Below, one piece after another: positions 47,230 to 59,848 of a stretch of 64,000 nucleotides of DNA. This DNA comes from Amanita rubescens (lineage: Eukaryota > Basidiomycota > Agaricomycetes > Agaricales > Amanitaceae): assembly GCA_015039365.1 (NCBI GenBank), contig WION01000013.1, positions 248,001 through 312,000 of the forward strand, given 5' to 3'. The position numbers and the translations under genes were made by a program. Below the pieces are notes generated by a model. The model made no database searches, was not told the origin of the DNA, and saw nothing but the letters and a program-made list of their open reading frames with translations. Position 1 is the stretch's first letter. Every line of letters starts with the position of its first letter.

Positions 47230-50200
47230 ATGGGCTGCTGTGGAAAACCGAACGATGACCATGTTGGCGCTACTAACAGGGTGGCGTATCAGCAGCCAAT
47301 GTCGATGGTAGCAAATCAACCATTGCCTCAACCTGCTATGACATTTCAACCGCCGGCGCTTTCAGTACCTTCACCGACCTATCCTCGGAATACAGCCGAA
47401 ACCTTGCAGAATGCACTGGGTCAGACGCCGTCGCCACCACCAAATCATTATGGCTCTATGAACATGCATTCCTCCAGTGAAATGTCGTATAATGGCGTTT
47501 CTACAGCGCACGGATCAAGTTCTTATGAACCTCTTTTAAGGCCTAATTCTTCTGCATACCGGACCTCTGGTAGCCCGCCCTTGTCTACCCATGCATCACA
47601 GCCTCCGATACCTCAGATTCAGTCACATACACACGATGAAGGAAAAATGTCGATTGCAATTGATTTTGGTAAGGATTAGCTTTACAGTACATGGAGGTTG
47701 CTAAAACTTTTCATTATCATAGGTACCACATTCTCTGGTGTTGTAAGCCGCGTCATTGAAAGGCTCCAGCTCTCCAGCTAACCGCTTCCTCCACTTAGGC
47801 ATTTGGCTCGGCACGTATAGCAGGAGGGAAGGTTCAACAGATACTGAACTGGCCTGGGTCGTTCGAAACCTTCAGGAAGGTGCGCATAGCCCGTTTGACA
47901 ACTTTTTTGGAAGTTGAAAATGATATTTGCAGATACCCACATGCTTATTATATGATGAGCATGGCCAAGTCCTGGCCTGGGGACTCGAAGCTAAGAATGC
48001 AAGTCCAATGCCGGGTACTATACGTTGCGAGTGGTTTAAATTATTCCTGGAACCGCAAGCCTTGCGTGATGAATCGACAATCGACCCGCGGTTACCACGT
48101 TTGCCGGTCTGTCCCTATTTTTCTCGTTTCGCCAGAAGCTCACAGTATACTTTTTTGATGGCAGCCCGGGAAGCGAGCAATCGACTTAATTATCGACTTT
48201 CTTAGCTGCTTGTGGGAATATGCTAAAGATCAAATAACGAGAGAAATAGGTGCCGTGGCGGACTTGAGTATGTTTAATTTCCTTATTCTCCGGACCTTTT
48301 TTTCAAGTTTTCTTCAGATTCCGCAGATGTTTGGTTGACAGTTCCCGCCGCGTGGGATGCAAAAGGTTGCGACATCATGCGAGAGGCCGCTATCACGGCG
48401 GGTCTTGTTCAAAGTGCGAGGGCTGGTGATCGTACCTGGAGGGATCGCCTTCACATCATTACCGAGCCCGAAGCGGCGGCCGTTCATTGCGCATTTCTTA
48501 CCGAAGTTCACCGCATAAAACCATCACAAAATTTCATGATTGTCGATGCGGGTGGTGGTACTTGTGATCTTGCCGTAAGAAATCCCCGTAATTCACTAGC
48601 ATCGGCGTTTACATTGACCGGACCTTTAGGTTTATAAGGTAATTTGCACCCGTAATACTCCAGATTGCAGAATAAAACGCAGATTTAGATCATCGGTCAA
48701 ATGGCAAATCTCGAGATTGCAGAAATGTGTGCGCGGTCGGGTGCCAATTGTGGAAGTTTGTTTCTGGACCTCAGATTCCGAGAGCTGGTTAAAGTGAGAT
48801 CTGATTGCATGTTCTGGGGTTGTTGTTAAGCAAACGCCAATCATAGACGCTTCTGTCCGATCACCCGGCACATCTTGACGCAGCATCATTGGCCTACTTT
48901 AGTGAGTACAGCCTACGGCCGCCGTCGGCGATTCGTTGATTTCTGCCTTAGTGCATTCGTTTAGCGAAACAGACAAGTTAACGTACAAAGGCCTTCACGA
49001 TGACAGTGAGTATGCAACTTCCTGAAGGTTTCCGAGTGATCAATTCGGTTTGCGTAGATAACATGTTTCATTTCACCTGTTTCAACGTTGAGGATCCGAG
49101 TGATCCATCGGTCGGTCTGATAGACGGCCAACTTTGCATACCTGGGAACCTGCTTCGCGAAAGGGTCTTTGATCCAGTAGTCAGTCAGGTCAGTTCAATA
49201 TTCCCTCTATCTCTATATCTTCACGTTATACATCACGGCACAGGTCCTTGCTCTGATTGAGGAGCAACTCAGAAGGGTGGAAAAGCCCATTCATGCTCTT
49301 CTCCTTGTGGGAGGCTTCGCTGGAAGCGAGTATCTGAAACAATGCGTCGAGGTACGCCACCGCCAATGCCCCGGAGCCGTCTGCTGACAAGTATCAAGGC
49401 TCAATTCGGGTCCAGGATTGGGATTATTGCAAGGCCACCAGATGCGGACACAGCTACCTTGCGTGGTGCAGCTCAATACGGTTTATCCAAGAGGCAACTC
49501 GTATCATCCGTCATAGCACCTCGCTCGTATGTTATGAAAGTGTGTTTTTCTTATCTTGTGGTGCGAACTTTACTCACGCCTTTTGACTCAAGGTCAAGCT
49601 TCCGGCGGAGCAAGAAGATTGGCAGAAGAGACCAGCATACATTAGAAATAACGATGCCGGTGTCCCGATATGCGAAAATAGGTATATCCTGAAGGAATTT
49701 AGAAGGAACTCCCACTGATGATTCTTCAGGTTACAATACCTGGTGGTAAAAGGCGCCATCCTCAGAAAGGGGTGTGTACTATGCTTCTATTCAGGGTTGT
49801 GCTTCCCCTTACCTCACATCCAGGCAACGATTAACTACCAAATTCTGGTTGGTGATTGGTCCATTCTCTTAGAATCTCCATGTCTAATCTCGATATACTT
49901 AGCAAATTCTCTCAAAATGTTCAAGGTATTAACCTTTCCGCCACTCTCGGAGGCGCCGCTCACCACGTCTCCGCAGATTCCACATTTGTCGCAACACTTT
50001 TCACAAGTGATGCTGATAAAGTCATGAGATACACTGATGAGGGCGAAATGACGGAACTATGCAAATGGACAGTTGATCTTTCCTCATTACCTACGTTCAG
50101 ACAAAATGCGACTATGCCTCAATCAGGGGGATTCTATACAGGTAACGTACCTCGATGCATATCTGGACGAAATTTATCAATCTTTTGCCGTAGAGTTTGA

Positions 50201-50343
50201 GCTAGGCCTCGAATTGGACAGCGCCGAGGTGCGAGGCATCTTGCTGTACAACAATCAGGAATGGGGAAGGTAAGTTCCGGCCACGTTTTCCTTGCGAGTA
50301 GTGTTAATCGCGGTTTAGGGTCACATTTGATTTTATTAACTGA
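47230..50343 (+). CDS. HSPA12-like Hsp70-family ATPase with MGCC N-terminus
   Basis: Actin-fold ATPase of the divergent HSPA12 clade, whose roles are poorly known. Start chosen at MGCCGKPNDD (47230), a typical myristoylation and palmitoylation start, over an in-frame ATG at 47125. A Pro/Ser/Gln-rich leader of about 140 residues precedes the phosphate-1 loop KMSIAIDFGTTFSGVAFG. Other exons give ILNWPGSFETFRK, VPTCLLYDEHGQVLAWG, RAIDLIIDFLSCLWEYAKD, DVWLTVPAAWDAKGCDIMRE, HIITEPEAAAVHC, MIVDAGGGTCDLAV (phosphate-2), IIGQMANLEIAEMCARSGAN, LIEEQLRRVEKPIHALLLVG and GFAGSEYLKQ (adenosine loop). C-terminal exons include LQYLVVKGAILRKG, ADSTFVATLFTSDADKVMRY and LELDSAEVRGILLYNN, ending VTFDFIN at 50343. 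A 9-nt exon (48630-48638) encodes VYK between two introns. About 13 exons. Confidence 0.85.
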
Positions 50344-51121
50344 ACTCGAAGCTTTTGATTATGTAGGCCATGTTTGTCTCGCACTGGACAGGTTATGGTA
50401 ATCGAATACCTGCGCCCCGATGGAATCAACCAAGACCTACCATTCCCGTTACCTGAGTTAAAAATGAACTATTATTGTGGTTCTGAGCGGTAGTTACCGA
50501 GTCTCTGATTGGATACTAACTACGCGCTGTCCGTCCGTCGCGATCGCTTCTCCATAAATTGATACGCCATTGATACAGCGCCCGCCAACAAGATGGAATA
50601 ATCATGCTTACCAGCGCCTGTCGACCATCATGAAACTTTGTTGCTCGTGCGCCGAACCGGTCACTCGGATCAGGGAAAATGATTATGAATTGCGTGCCAT
50701 TTGCGTTTCCAGCTTATCGATGCCGACCTCCCCGAGATGATGCTATTATTTCCGAGAGGACGGGCCTCCAGACAGTCCAATCATCAGTACGTACTCCGTA
50801 AGATCTCGGGAGAATTTGAGTTATTCAACAAGATGTTCGATTCACTCCCAGCTATCGGATTCATCTAGACAAAGCTATACGTCCGTATGGCTTATCGAAG
50901 AGTTTCCTTCTAAACTCGTGCCATCACTACTGTGCCACCAGAACGTGAAATTTTGTTTCCTCCGTTTTGGATCGCGGGTTGGGTCATCGGCGTCTGCCGA
51001 CCCGCGCCAGATAGTCACGAACGTGACGGACATGAGCGTTGAATTGAAAATATTCGTCATGGCGCGTACGGTTATAAAGACATGCTAGAAAAAAAGAAAA
51101 AAAGGTGGCGTATCATCCGTC
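50344..51121. other. Intergenic stretch
   Basis: No gene recognised. The longest ORF (50816-51088) has no domain features. The last 60 bp contain an A-rich run (51085-51105) just upstream of ALO1. Confidence 0.4.
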
Positions 51122-52781
51122 ATGTCCCCTCACCTCACTGTCCACCCCAGCGAGATTCCGCTCCAGAATCTTTACGAACTTCTCAAACCTATATCCGTAT
51201 CTCCCTCCTCTCCACGGGCGCGGTTCTGTAACTTTTCTGAGACATTTCATTGTGCACCCTTCACCGTATTCGAACCGGAGACAGAATATCAATGCGAGCT
51301 TATACTTGACCTTGCACGACGGGAGGGAAAGAAGGTCAGAGCGGTCGGTGCTGGCTACAGCCCAAGCGACGTTACATGTACCAAGGGGTTCATGCTACGA
51401 ACGGAGAAGTTAAACCAAATAATCGAAGTACGTCATAACCATATGCGTCAACGGAGATATTGATCTGTGCCTTTTCAGATCAGTTCCGAAAAAAGATACG
51501 TCATTGCACAAGGTGGAATAACCCTGTACAAGCTTCACGAGGAACTGGCAAAGTACGGATTAGCAATGACGTGCCTGGGCTCGGTGTCAGATCCGACCCT
51601 CGGGGGTGTAATAGCGACCGCCTCGCATGGTTCCGGTGTCAACTACGGCATCATATCAACGCAGGTTATGGCTGTGACGCTCATGTTGGCCGACGGCTCT
51701 CGCATTACCTGTTCAAGGACCAAGCATTGTGATCTTTTTTTAGCAACTCTTTGCGGTCTTGGAGCGACTGGGATCATACTCTCCGTCCAGATGGAGGTGG
51801 AACCTGCCTTTCGTCTAAAGGACATTCAGGAGTCTCTTCCTTTCGACTATCTGATAGAAGGCCTAGACTCCTTGTCCACTTCAGCAGAACATATACGGTA
51901 TACCTGGTATCCTGTTACAAATACCGTCCGTTGTAGCTTTGCTGATCGAACTCAAGAAGTGAGCCCCTGTTACCTCCATCCAATTCAACGGATGCTCATC
52001 ACACGCAACTTGATTTTGCAGCCAAAAATCTCCACAGGCAACTGGTGGCTTGCGCTTATTGAAAAGCAAATAGCACATTTTCTTCTTTTCATGGGACGTT
52101 CCTGTCCACCTTTGAACGCGCTGGCAGCCAGGTGGACCTGCTGGATGTACAAAGATCAAACTGTCAACATAGATGACGGATATCGTATATTTAATATTGA
52201 CTGCAAGGTAATGTTGCCGAACCTTGTCAAATCTTTCAGTCATTAATCATCCCTGCACAGAATTCTCAATTCACAACTGAATGGTCTATCCCGTATCATA
52301 ATGCAAAGGCATGTCTCCGCGAAATAGATCAGTGGTTGAAGCAGGAGCGCGCCGATCCGCTAGGTTTAAGACCTCATTGCCCCATAGAGATTCGGTTCAC
52401 GAGCGCAGACGACATTTGGCTGAGCCCCAGTCATGGTCAGCTTAGTTGCTGGATTGGTTTAATACAGTGCAGGTGCGCTTGGCAGACGAAATCACTTCGT
52501 CATTTCTGATGCCGCGAGTCAGGCCTTATGGGTATAACGTGCCATATCGCCAGTACTTTAAACGTTTCGAGGACATAATGTCACGCCATCAAGGGAGGCC
52601 TCATTGGGCCAAAGCCCACCGCCTGCAACCAGACGATTTACGAAGACTCTACCCCCATTTCGACGATTTCATCCAGGTTGTTCGTGAAGTGGATCCTCAA
52701 GGTGTATTCCACAATGAATATATTGAAAGACATCTCTTCGGAAAACCTATCAGTGGGAGAGTTTTCAAGCTACGACAATGA
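51122..52781 (+). CDS. ALO1: D-arabinono-1,4-lactone oxidase
   Basis: FAD enzyme making erythroascorbate, the fungal vitamin C analogue, in the outer mitochondrial membrane. Starts MSPHLTVHPSEIPLQNLY. FAD domain: FCNFSETFHCAP, GKKVRAVGAGYSPSDVTCTK, then ISSEKRYVIAQGGITLYKLH, LGSVSDPTLGGVIATASHGS and GLGATGIILSVQMEVEPAF. The ALO domain has HIRYTWYPVTNTVRC and WSIPYHNAKACLREIDQWLK, continuing to PIEIRFTSADDIWLSPSHG and CRPYGYNVPYRQYFKRFEDI. It ends with HWAK (RPHWAKAHRLQPDDL) and RVFKLRQ. In this family the FAD-linking His sits in GHSPS; here that residue is Tyr79 (TAC at 51356-51358). Four short introns join in phase. Convergent with UBC7, 71 bp apart. Confidence 0.92.
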
Positions 52782-52852
52782 TCTCCTATGACCCCACTTG
52801 TATTGTACAGTTTCCATATACTTTCATATATTAAGCTCACTTAGCCAGTTAC

Positions 52853-53728
52853 CTACAACCCTAATTGTTGCCTTATAGATTCACGCACAATCCTTTCGTA
52901 TTCCTTCTTATTTTCTCGATATAATTTGCAGCAGTCAATGTTTGCACCGCTCTCCAAATTAGGTTCTATATTGTGTCGTATTATAAGATCGTAGTATTCA
53001 ATAGACCATCACGCTCACCTGCAAGCATGGAGATAACGCTCAAGATGACTTTCTCAACGCTCTGCACAGGGCTCCACCGTTCTGATGCTAACTCGTACAT
53101 GGTCGGGTCATCTCCCGGTGTGTGTAAAATCGATATGCAAACGTTCCCATCAGGGTACACTGGCAGTGATATTCTTAGTAAACAGATCGCCACAGGAGGC
53201 TAGTAACGGAACTAACCATTGGGATGGAATAAGGGAGGTTCAAACTTCATCTTGAAAGGAGATAAGGGATAGTCCGACGGCTGATGAGTTGGATGGCGTT
53301 ACAAGCTATATTATTGTGGGTGTGTCAATTACTTACGAACGTCAACTTGGCAGCAAATACGCCGCCTTCCTGGGACCGAATAATGTAATTCAACAATGCG
53401 TCACATCATTCCCATGACCTTAATGAGAGGGCGTACGAATGGTGTGTCTTTCGGGCCACATATGAGCGCTTCCCAGGTGAAAAAATCGGATTCAGAGATG
53501 GGACCTTTGACAAGGGGCGTGGACAGGTTCAGGCATCTGAACAAGACAAAGGATGGGAAGATTACCGGCCGTAAACATCCCGTCAGGTGCACCTGTCATT
53601 GAAAAAATGAGATGGATGAGTACGGTTCCAGACCGGTAGCGAAGCCGGATACCTCCCGAAGTCAGCTGTTTGTATTCCGTCATTAGACGTCGAAGAGCAG
53701 TCGAATTTCCAGACCCTTTGGAGTTCAT
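52853..53728 (-). CDS. UBC7: Ubiquitin-conjugating enzyme UBE2G2/Ubc7
   Basis: E2 of ER-associated degradation, recruited by Cue1 and working with Hrd1/Doa10. Minus-strand exons: [20 protein letters not shown], then [78 protein letters not shown] (catalytic Cys) and [20 protein letters not shown]. The 3' end reads [18 protein letters not shown], then [15 protein letters not shown] before the stop at 52853. The acidic insertion after the active Cys ([17 protein letters not shown]) and the QLGL end are typical of UBE2G2. Five short introns. The His-Pro-Asn motif is intact. Confidence 0.92.
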
Positions 53729-54229
53729 CTGAGATGGTATTAACGTGTATTTCTCGAGGACAGAGGCAGGATTAAGATGTGGACGGAAGCCACGCGGCGT
53801 TTATGGACTAGTGCAATCAGTGGTAATCAGTCGTCAAATCTCCACGTTCATCACGGCGGTCTGGAGATCGGACCCTTGTCACTCTCCGTAAGTGGCACAA
53901 TGCAACCCGAGGAATGCTCGGTAAGCTCGTTTTTCTGCCTGAGATCCACTACACGCGCAGTTATGAGTTTCTGTCAACGCACGCTCAGATGACCTTTGCT
54001 CCGGTACGGACTTGCGGTAGCCTCGTTATCCGATTATCGTACCCCGCGTTCGTGCGACAGCTTGTGTGAATGCATTCATGACATCTTGCCTGCTGACCTC
54101 TTACTGTACACGCTATAATTACAAGCTGTACCTAATGTGCTTTTATGTATTGTACATCATGAAAGCGCGCACTAGCCCTTCCGCGAACAAGAGAATGTTT
54201 GGGATCACACCTTCACATCCTAAAATAAT
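53729..54229. other. Intergenic stretch
   Basis: No gene recognised between UBC7 and RPC2 (both minus strand). Contains the likely UBC7 promoter and the RPC2 3' end. Confidence 0.4.
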
Positions 54230-57200
54230 TTAAGCATCATCAAGAACAAGGCGAGGTACAACATTCATTGCCATCAGCTAAGTACCGGCAAAATGATGTC
54301 AATAGCTGAAGAGATCTAGATGAACAACGTTACCTCTTGAAACAGAAGTTTCGCCGCATAAGGAATCGTCAACTGTGCCACGTTCTTGGAGCTCTTGCAA
54401 TAGGTACACCAGCCGTTGTACCCCATAAGGCCGCACTCCTGACAGGCATTCACTTCGAATTTATCGGAAGATATCATGAGCCGTTCAAGAAGTAGTTGTG
54501 TTGCACCGTAACCAATTAAGCAGTCTCGCTCCATCTCACCTAAACGGAGACCTCCTTCACGGGATCTTCCTTCCGTAGGTTGCCGCGTCAGTGTGGCGCG
54601 CGGCCCTCTGGGAGTGGGTCAATATCGTCGAGCCTGGCGCAATCCTATTAATTACTCACCTTGCTCTGGCATGCATCTTATCCAACACCATGTGCTCTGG
54701 ATCGGATTGATAAAATACTTTACTAATAGACGAGACGTGCCCTCACTTAGTTTCTTCATATAGGGGTTAAAATATGTGTTTATTGCGAGGCGATAACTCA
54801 CTTGATAGTAAATGGGTCCAAAATACACGTAGGCCTCCAGCGGCTCGCCCGTAATGCCGCTCGTCAACATATCTTTCCCAGCATAGCTGAAACCGTGTTC
54901 AATCAAGATTCGACTCATATCTTCCACCTTAAGCATGATGAATGATGAATTTTTCTTCCCGCGCGGTTGGCGACTCTGAAGACGCTTACCTTTGATCCGC
55001 CGAAAGCGGTGCCATATTGAAGTTTACCGCTCAAAACCCCAGCCTTTGTTACAAGCATGACGATGCAGTCAAATGAAAGCGAAAACGGACGAACCTTGCC
55101 GGCTAACAATTCTATCATTTTACCGACTGTCATCCGTGAAGGAAAGCCATGTGGATTCATGATCGTATCTGCAACTTCCGTTGAGCTGTCTATTCATACT
55201 TCGGGGCTTGTTCCGACGCACCAGGAACTATGCCTTGATCATTAAAAGGCAGGTCCTCTTGGTTCACAATAAGGCCACAGACGCCCTTCTGCCCATGTCG
55301 TGATGAAAATTTGTCACCAAGCTCGGGTCTTCGCGTTTGGCGAATCAACACTTTTACTAGAGTCTGGTCATTTTCGGTGTCGCTAATCATGACCTTGTCA
55401 ATATAACCCGCCACAGGTGATTTATAGCTCAGCGGCGCATTTTTATAAGGCACAGATGCGGCTTGACCGGTGAATGTATTGTCGGTTGCGTTCGTGGGAG
55501 TCTGCTTGTTGACGTAGACGTCCCCCGGATCCACACGCTCACCAACGCCTGCAAGTCCATCCATTTGAATGATGTCATATTTCTTGACCACCTGGCCAGT
55601 CTCATCGAGAGGCGCATCAGCCAGTCGGTCGAAGCTAAGTCAGGGTCAATATACCTGCTATGAAACAGAGGCGAAATACCCACGTTCCGTTGGGGTATTT
55701 TCGGATGAGAGTCGCATTCTTGCGCAATACCTGGCATCTACCATATCCCCGATCAAGGCTAGCCTAAAAGATGATAGTCCCAGGTCTCCTCCTGTTTCAA
55801 GCTTTAATGAACCTGGAAAGGGCGAACCTTATTTAAAATCAGGGCATCCTCTATATCATAACCAGAATAGCTCATGATCGCTACCGTGGCGTTCTGCCCG
55901 GCAGGCAACTTGTCATAACCGATCAACTCGATTGTTTTCGTCTTTACCATCGGCTGCTGCGGATATACGGACAAATAAAGGAGTGTGTCGATCCGATTTA
56001 GTTGGTTAAAACCGATAGCACCTATAGCTTGTTTTCCCATCGCACATTGATATGTGTTTCTCGGTGACTGGTTATGGTGCGGGTAAGGGATCAGGCCAGC
56101 CACAGCGCCCAGAATGGTAAACGGTTCTATCTCAAGATGTGTCGTGTCCGCATTAATGTCAGACTCATGTAATGCAATATAGGCATCGTTCTCTTCATTG
56201 ACGTCGAGATACTCAACTAGGCCATAACGAAGGAAGTCGTCGAAAGTCGCATTGCCCTTTTTTAATTGCTATATCGCCAACATGATCAATATCACACCAA
56301 CGTGAAGACAAGAGGCATACCAAGACATGATCTGGCGTAACTTTTGGTTGGCCATTCTCCACAATGATTAATGGCCTGCAGATGCGACCCCCATCACTGG
56401 CGATGTGAACTGCGCGGTGATGGTCATTGACATATGCGCTGACAAATTCACTGATGCGCCGAGCCCTTCGTAGTTTTCGGAACTGGGAAACGAAGCGAGT
56501 TGGATTTCGAGTTAGCCCGATGATGGTGCCGTTAACATTCACCACAAATGTGCGTGGTCCATATATTTCGGTTCCAGTGACAAGACTGATGTCTAGTATA
56601 AGATCTCAGAAGAGAATTCGTGACAATGCCAAAACAGGTCATACCTTCGACGCCCAACATAAATGCAACGCGAATTATGGCCTCCTCATCGACATCGGTG
56701 GTGATATGAGTCATTAACGCAAGGTTTTTAACCAAGCCGCACGCTTCTCCTTCGGGTGTATCACTTGGGCATATCACGCCCCATTGGCTGGGCTGCAACG
56801 CTCGAGGACCGCTGACCTTCCGCGTCTTCTCGAATTGAGACGATATTCGGGTCATCATACCAAGCGCGGATATGAAACTGAGTCGACTCAGGACATGAGT
56901 AACTCCTGCGCGCTCCATCTTGAACCGTTTGAGTGACCAGTTTCCCGTGGATATAGCGCGGACAAAGCCCGCGGTGAGATGGTCGCCCTGAAATTGCATC
57001 GTATTGAAGGCATCGAATTCGGATGTCCTGGACGGCTTCTTCAGGACCTTGTCAATGGCAGATTTAAGATTCGAGTTATATGTCTTGAATAAGTCTTCAA
57101 AGAGAAGTGCAAGAAGTTGTCCTGCACTAAAAAAAATAAGTCTATTCGTTGTACAGTGAAGCAAGGACATACAGTTCAAGGCGTTTATTACCAACGTAAT

Positions 57201-58394
57201 CTCTATCATCAACCATTTTTTCGTCATCCATTGCCATTAGAACTCGACGGGTCATTGTAGCGACAAAGATAGCCTTGGAGTGAAAATTCAGACCCTTGAC
57301 GGGTACGTGCGCGAGTACAATCGTCGCCAGAGCTTCTAGCGCCTCTTCCCATGCAGGCCGCCTAGGACCCATCACGCGTCGGTTGATTTTGACTCGGCTG
57401 CCAATATATTCAAGAGCTTGGTGCTGTGTGAACACGCCAAGCTTAGCTGCATCCTCCAAGTTCGCGGAGAAGGCAATTCTATATGCCTCCGTATTTCCGG
57501 CAGTCAAAAGAAGTATCTCTTTGTCAGACTGAATACCGAGTGCTTTGAGAGCAATGGCGATCGGCACGTCTTCGTGAATGGAGTTGTGTCGTAGATATAT
57601 TCTCCCTTTCTTCGTGGCCACGTATGTCTTGGATTTCAGGCCCCCATGAGTTGACCTGTTAAATCATATGTTCCTCTAAGGATTACAACATAAAGAAAAG
57701 AGCGCACGATGTGCAAGAGGCCTGCACAATTCCCTTCGCGTTGTCAGTTTCGACAATAATTCGATTTTTGCTCAATTGTTCTTGAACCAATATGACCTTT
57801 TCTGTTCCTTTGACCACGAAATAACCTCCAGGATCTAAGGGGCATTCGATCATGCGAGCAAGTTCTGCATCAGATTTTCCGGCCAAGACGCATTTGTTGC
57901 TCCTCAACATGATAGGCAATCTCCCGATGTTAACGTTCCGTTGAACGATATTCTTCCCTCTGGTGTATTGTATAGTTACAATGATTGGAGCGCTATAGGT
58001 AATATCGCGCAAACGACATTCGTGAGGCGTGACTCTTTTATTCATCGCGTCTATTTCATTTCTGTCGGGGAATCCGACGTTAATGTCGACGTATTTCAGC
58101 CAAAATCGCGGATCGACATCTGAGGTGACCTTGTTATTAGCTTTCACAATGTTTTTTATGTCCACGTCGACAAAGTAATTGAACGAGTCGATGTGTTGCT
58201 TTACAAGGCCCTTCACCTTAAGGAAAGCCGGAAGGAGTAGCCATTTGTCCTGAGAAAATGTTGTACATCGGTGCTAGGAATCTAGGATGAGAAGCAAGAT
58301 GTACCTCGATGCGTTTTATAGGATCAGTAAGACCAAGACCATTCCAGTGTTTTTGAGTAATGTGGTCCCACTCCGAGGGAGTACCGTCGTTCAT
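54230..58394 (-). CDS. RET1: RNA polymerase III second-largest subunit RPC2
   Basis: Beta-like core subunit of Pol III, which makes tRNA and 5S rRNA. Start at 58394: [20 protein letters not shown], followed by [20 protein letters not shown]. Protrusion and lobe segments: [99 protein letters not shown]. Fork and hybrid-binding region: [93 protein letters not shown]. The C-terminal zinc site is [16 protein letters not shown], ending [15 protein letters not shown] at 54230. [14 protein letters not shown] and [12 protein letters not shown] favour RPC2 over RPB2 or RPA2. About a dozen introns, all in phase. Confidence 0.95.
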
Positions 58395-58703
58395 CCAGAT
58401 GACTGGGAGCTGCGACGAAAAAGGAAAGACCCAGTCGCGTAGATCGTGAATTCACGTGATCATGTTACTTTACGTAATTAATTCCCTATTTCTCGCTTCG
58501 ACTACAATAGCAGGACAAAGCGAACGGATGTCTTGCAGGCTGCAGCCTTCTAATCGATGTTAAGGAACCTGAGCGTTTACATCAGTGGCTGGAATCGGGT
58601 ACTAGCCGATCGGCAAATTGTCACGTGGGAATAATGGATATAAAAGGAACGCTGTGCCATTTCCGATACTCCTACGACATTATTAACTGTTGTTGTACCC
58701 ACC
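58395..58703. other. Divergent intergenic region RPC2 / UBE2G1-type E2
   Basis: 309 bp between divergent start codons. No ORF of note. A TATAAAA-like stretch (GGATATAAAAGG at 58637-58648) sits about 60 bp upstream of the E2 start codon and could be its TATA element. Confidence 0.4.
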
Positions 58704-59621
58704 ATGTCCAAATCTTCACAAGAAACCCCCCCAGCATCCAACACTCTCCTTCTTAGAAGGCAGCTAGTAGAACTTACGAAACGCCCTGTTGAAGGCTTCT
58801 CAGCAGGTACAAAACCGTGATCTGTTCCCCCCGATCATGGACTTGATTCATGATTCCTGCTCTTAGGTCTCGCTGATGAGAATAACTTGTATGAATGGGA
58901 GATCTTAATCATTGGGTGTGTCTGCGCATTAGTTTACTCCCTTGAACCGTATTGACGTTCCTTGGCACAGTCCTCCAGACACATTGTAGTACGTTTCAGC
59001 TAATACCCCCCGTTTCACCCTTTCTGAAATAACTTGAAGTGAAGGAGGATTTTTCAAAGTTCGGCTGTCATTTCCTCCTGAATACCCTCTCTTGCCTCCA
59101 AAGATGCGCTTTACAACTCCCATGTGGCATCCAAACAGTAGGAGGCACAGCTTTTAACGATCTCGCTTATATACTAACCGTTTCGCAGTATATACCGATG
59201 GGGTTGTCTGCATATCTATTCTGGTATCTACTTTCCGTCCGTCAGCCATAAGGCGTTTCTAATGGGACCGCAAAGCACGCACCAGGGGATGATCAGTATG
59301 GCTATGAGGATGCAGGAGAAAGATGGATGCCAGTGCATAGCGTCGAGTCGATTGTATGGATCTTCCTCGGTGACGTCAATGTCGTAGCTGATGATGTTGT
59401 TTGCAGCTTCTGAGCGTAATTTCTCTACTGTCATCAGAGAAACCTAATTTGGACAGCCCTGCAAACGTCGATGCTGCCAAGGAAGTGCGGACGGACTTTG
59501 ATTGTAAGTATTTGAATTGTGCACTCGTTCATGACATTGATCACGGTATTGTCGTCCCGTAGCCTACAAGAAGAAGGTACGGCGACTGGTCCGCAGAAGT
59601 GCTGAGGAAGCATTTGATTGA
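58704..59621 (+). CDS. Ubiquitin-conjugating enzyme, UBE2G1 type
   Basis: Second UBE2G-class E2 of the window. Exons give [20 protein letters not shown], then [82 protein letters not shown] with the active Cys, and [20 protein letters not shown]. The 3' exons read [38 protein letters not shown] and [17 protein letters not shown]. The [14 protein letters not shown] insert, the MWHPN motif and the RRSAEEAFD tail match UBE2G1 rather than UBE2G2. Seven short introns, all in phase. A nearby gap separates it from the ERCC6L2-type gene on the same strand. Confidence 0.9.
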
Positions 59622-59848
59622 AGTAGTCAATGTGTCCTTGCGAACGCGAATATCTGCTCGTCTGGCCAATTCTATCTTACTTCGCATATCGTGATGTGTT
59701 TTTCCAATACGCATTTGTTTTCACTATTGTATCTGTGCAATCTACTAGTCATCGTCAGTCGCGTGACATATGCGTCACGCTTACCGCGGTTGCGAAACAC
59801 GAGTCACAGCGACAGCGCCGTTAACCCTTTCTTCAAGGTACACTCGCG

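Noticed and set aside
56220..56330. Apparent frame shift in RPC2 after PKVTPDH
   Set aside because: An intron (GTATGC..GATATAG, minus strand) joins DHVL to [12 protein letters not shown] in phase.
54230..58394. Assignment as RPB2 (Pol II)
   Set aside because: [19 protein letters not shown], the short Cys-rich C-terminus and VPRLVLDDA end fit the Pol III subunit better.
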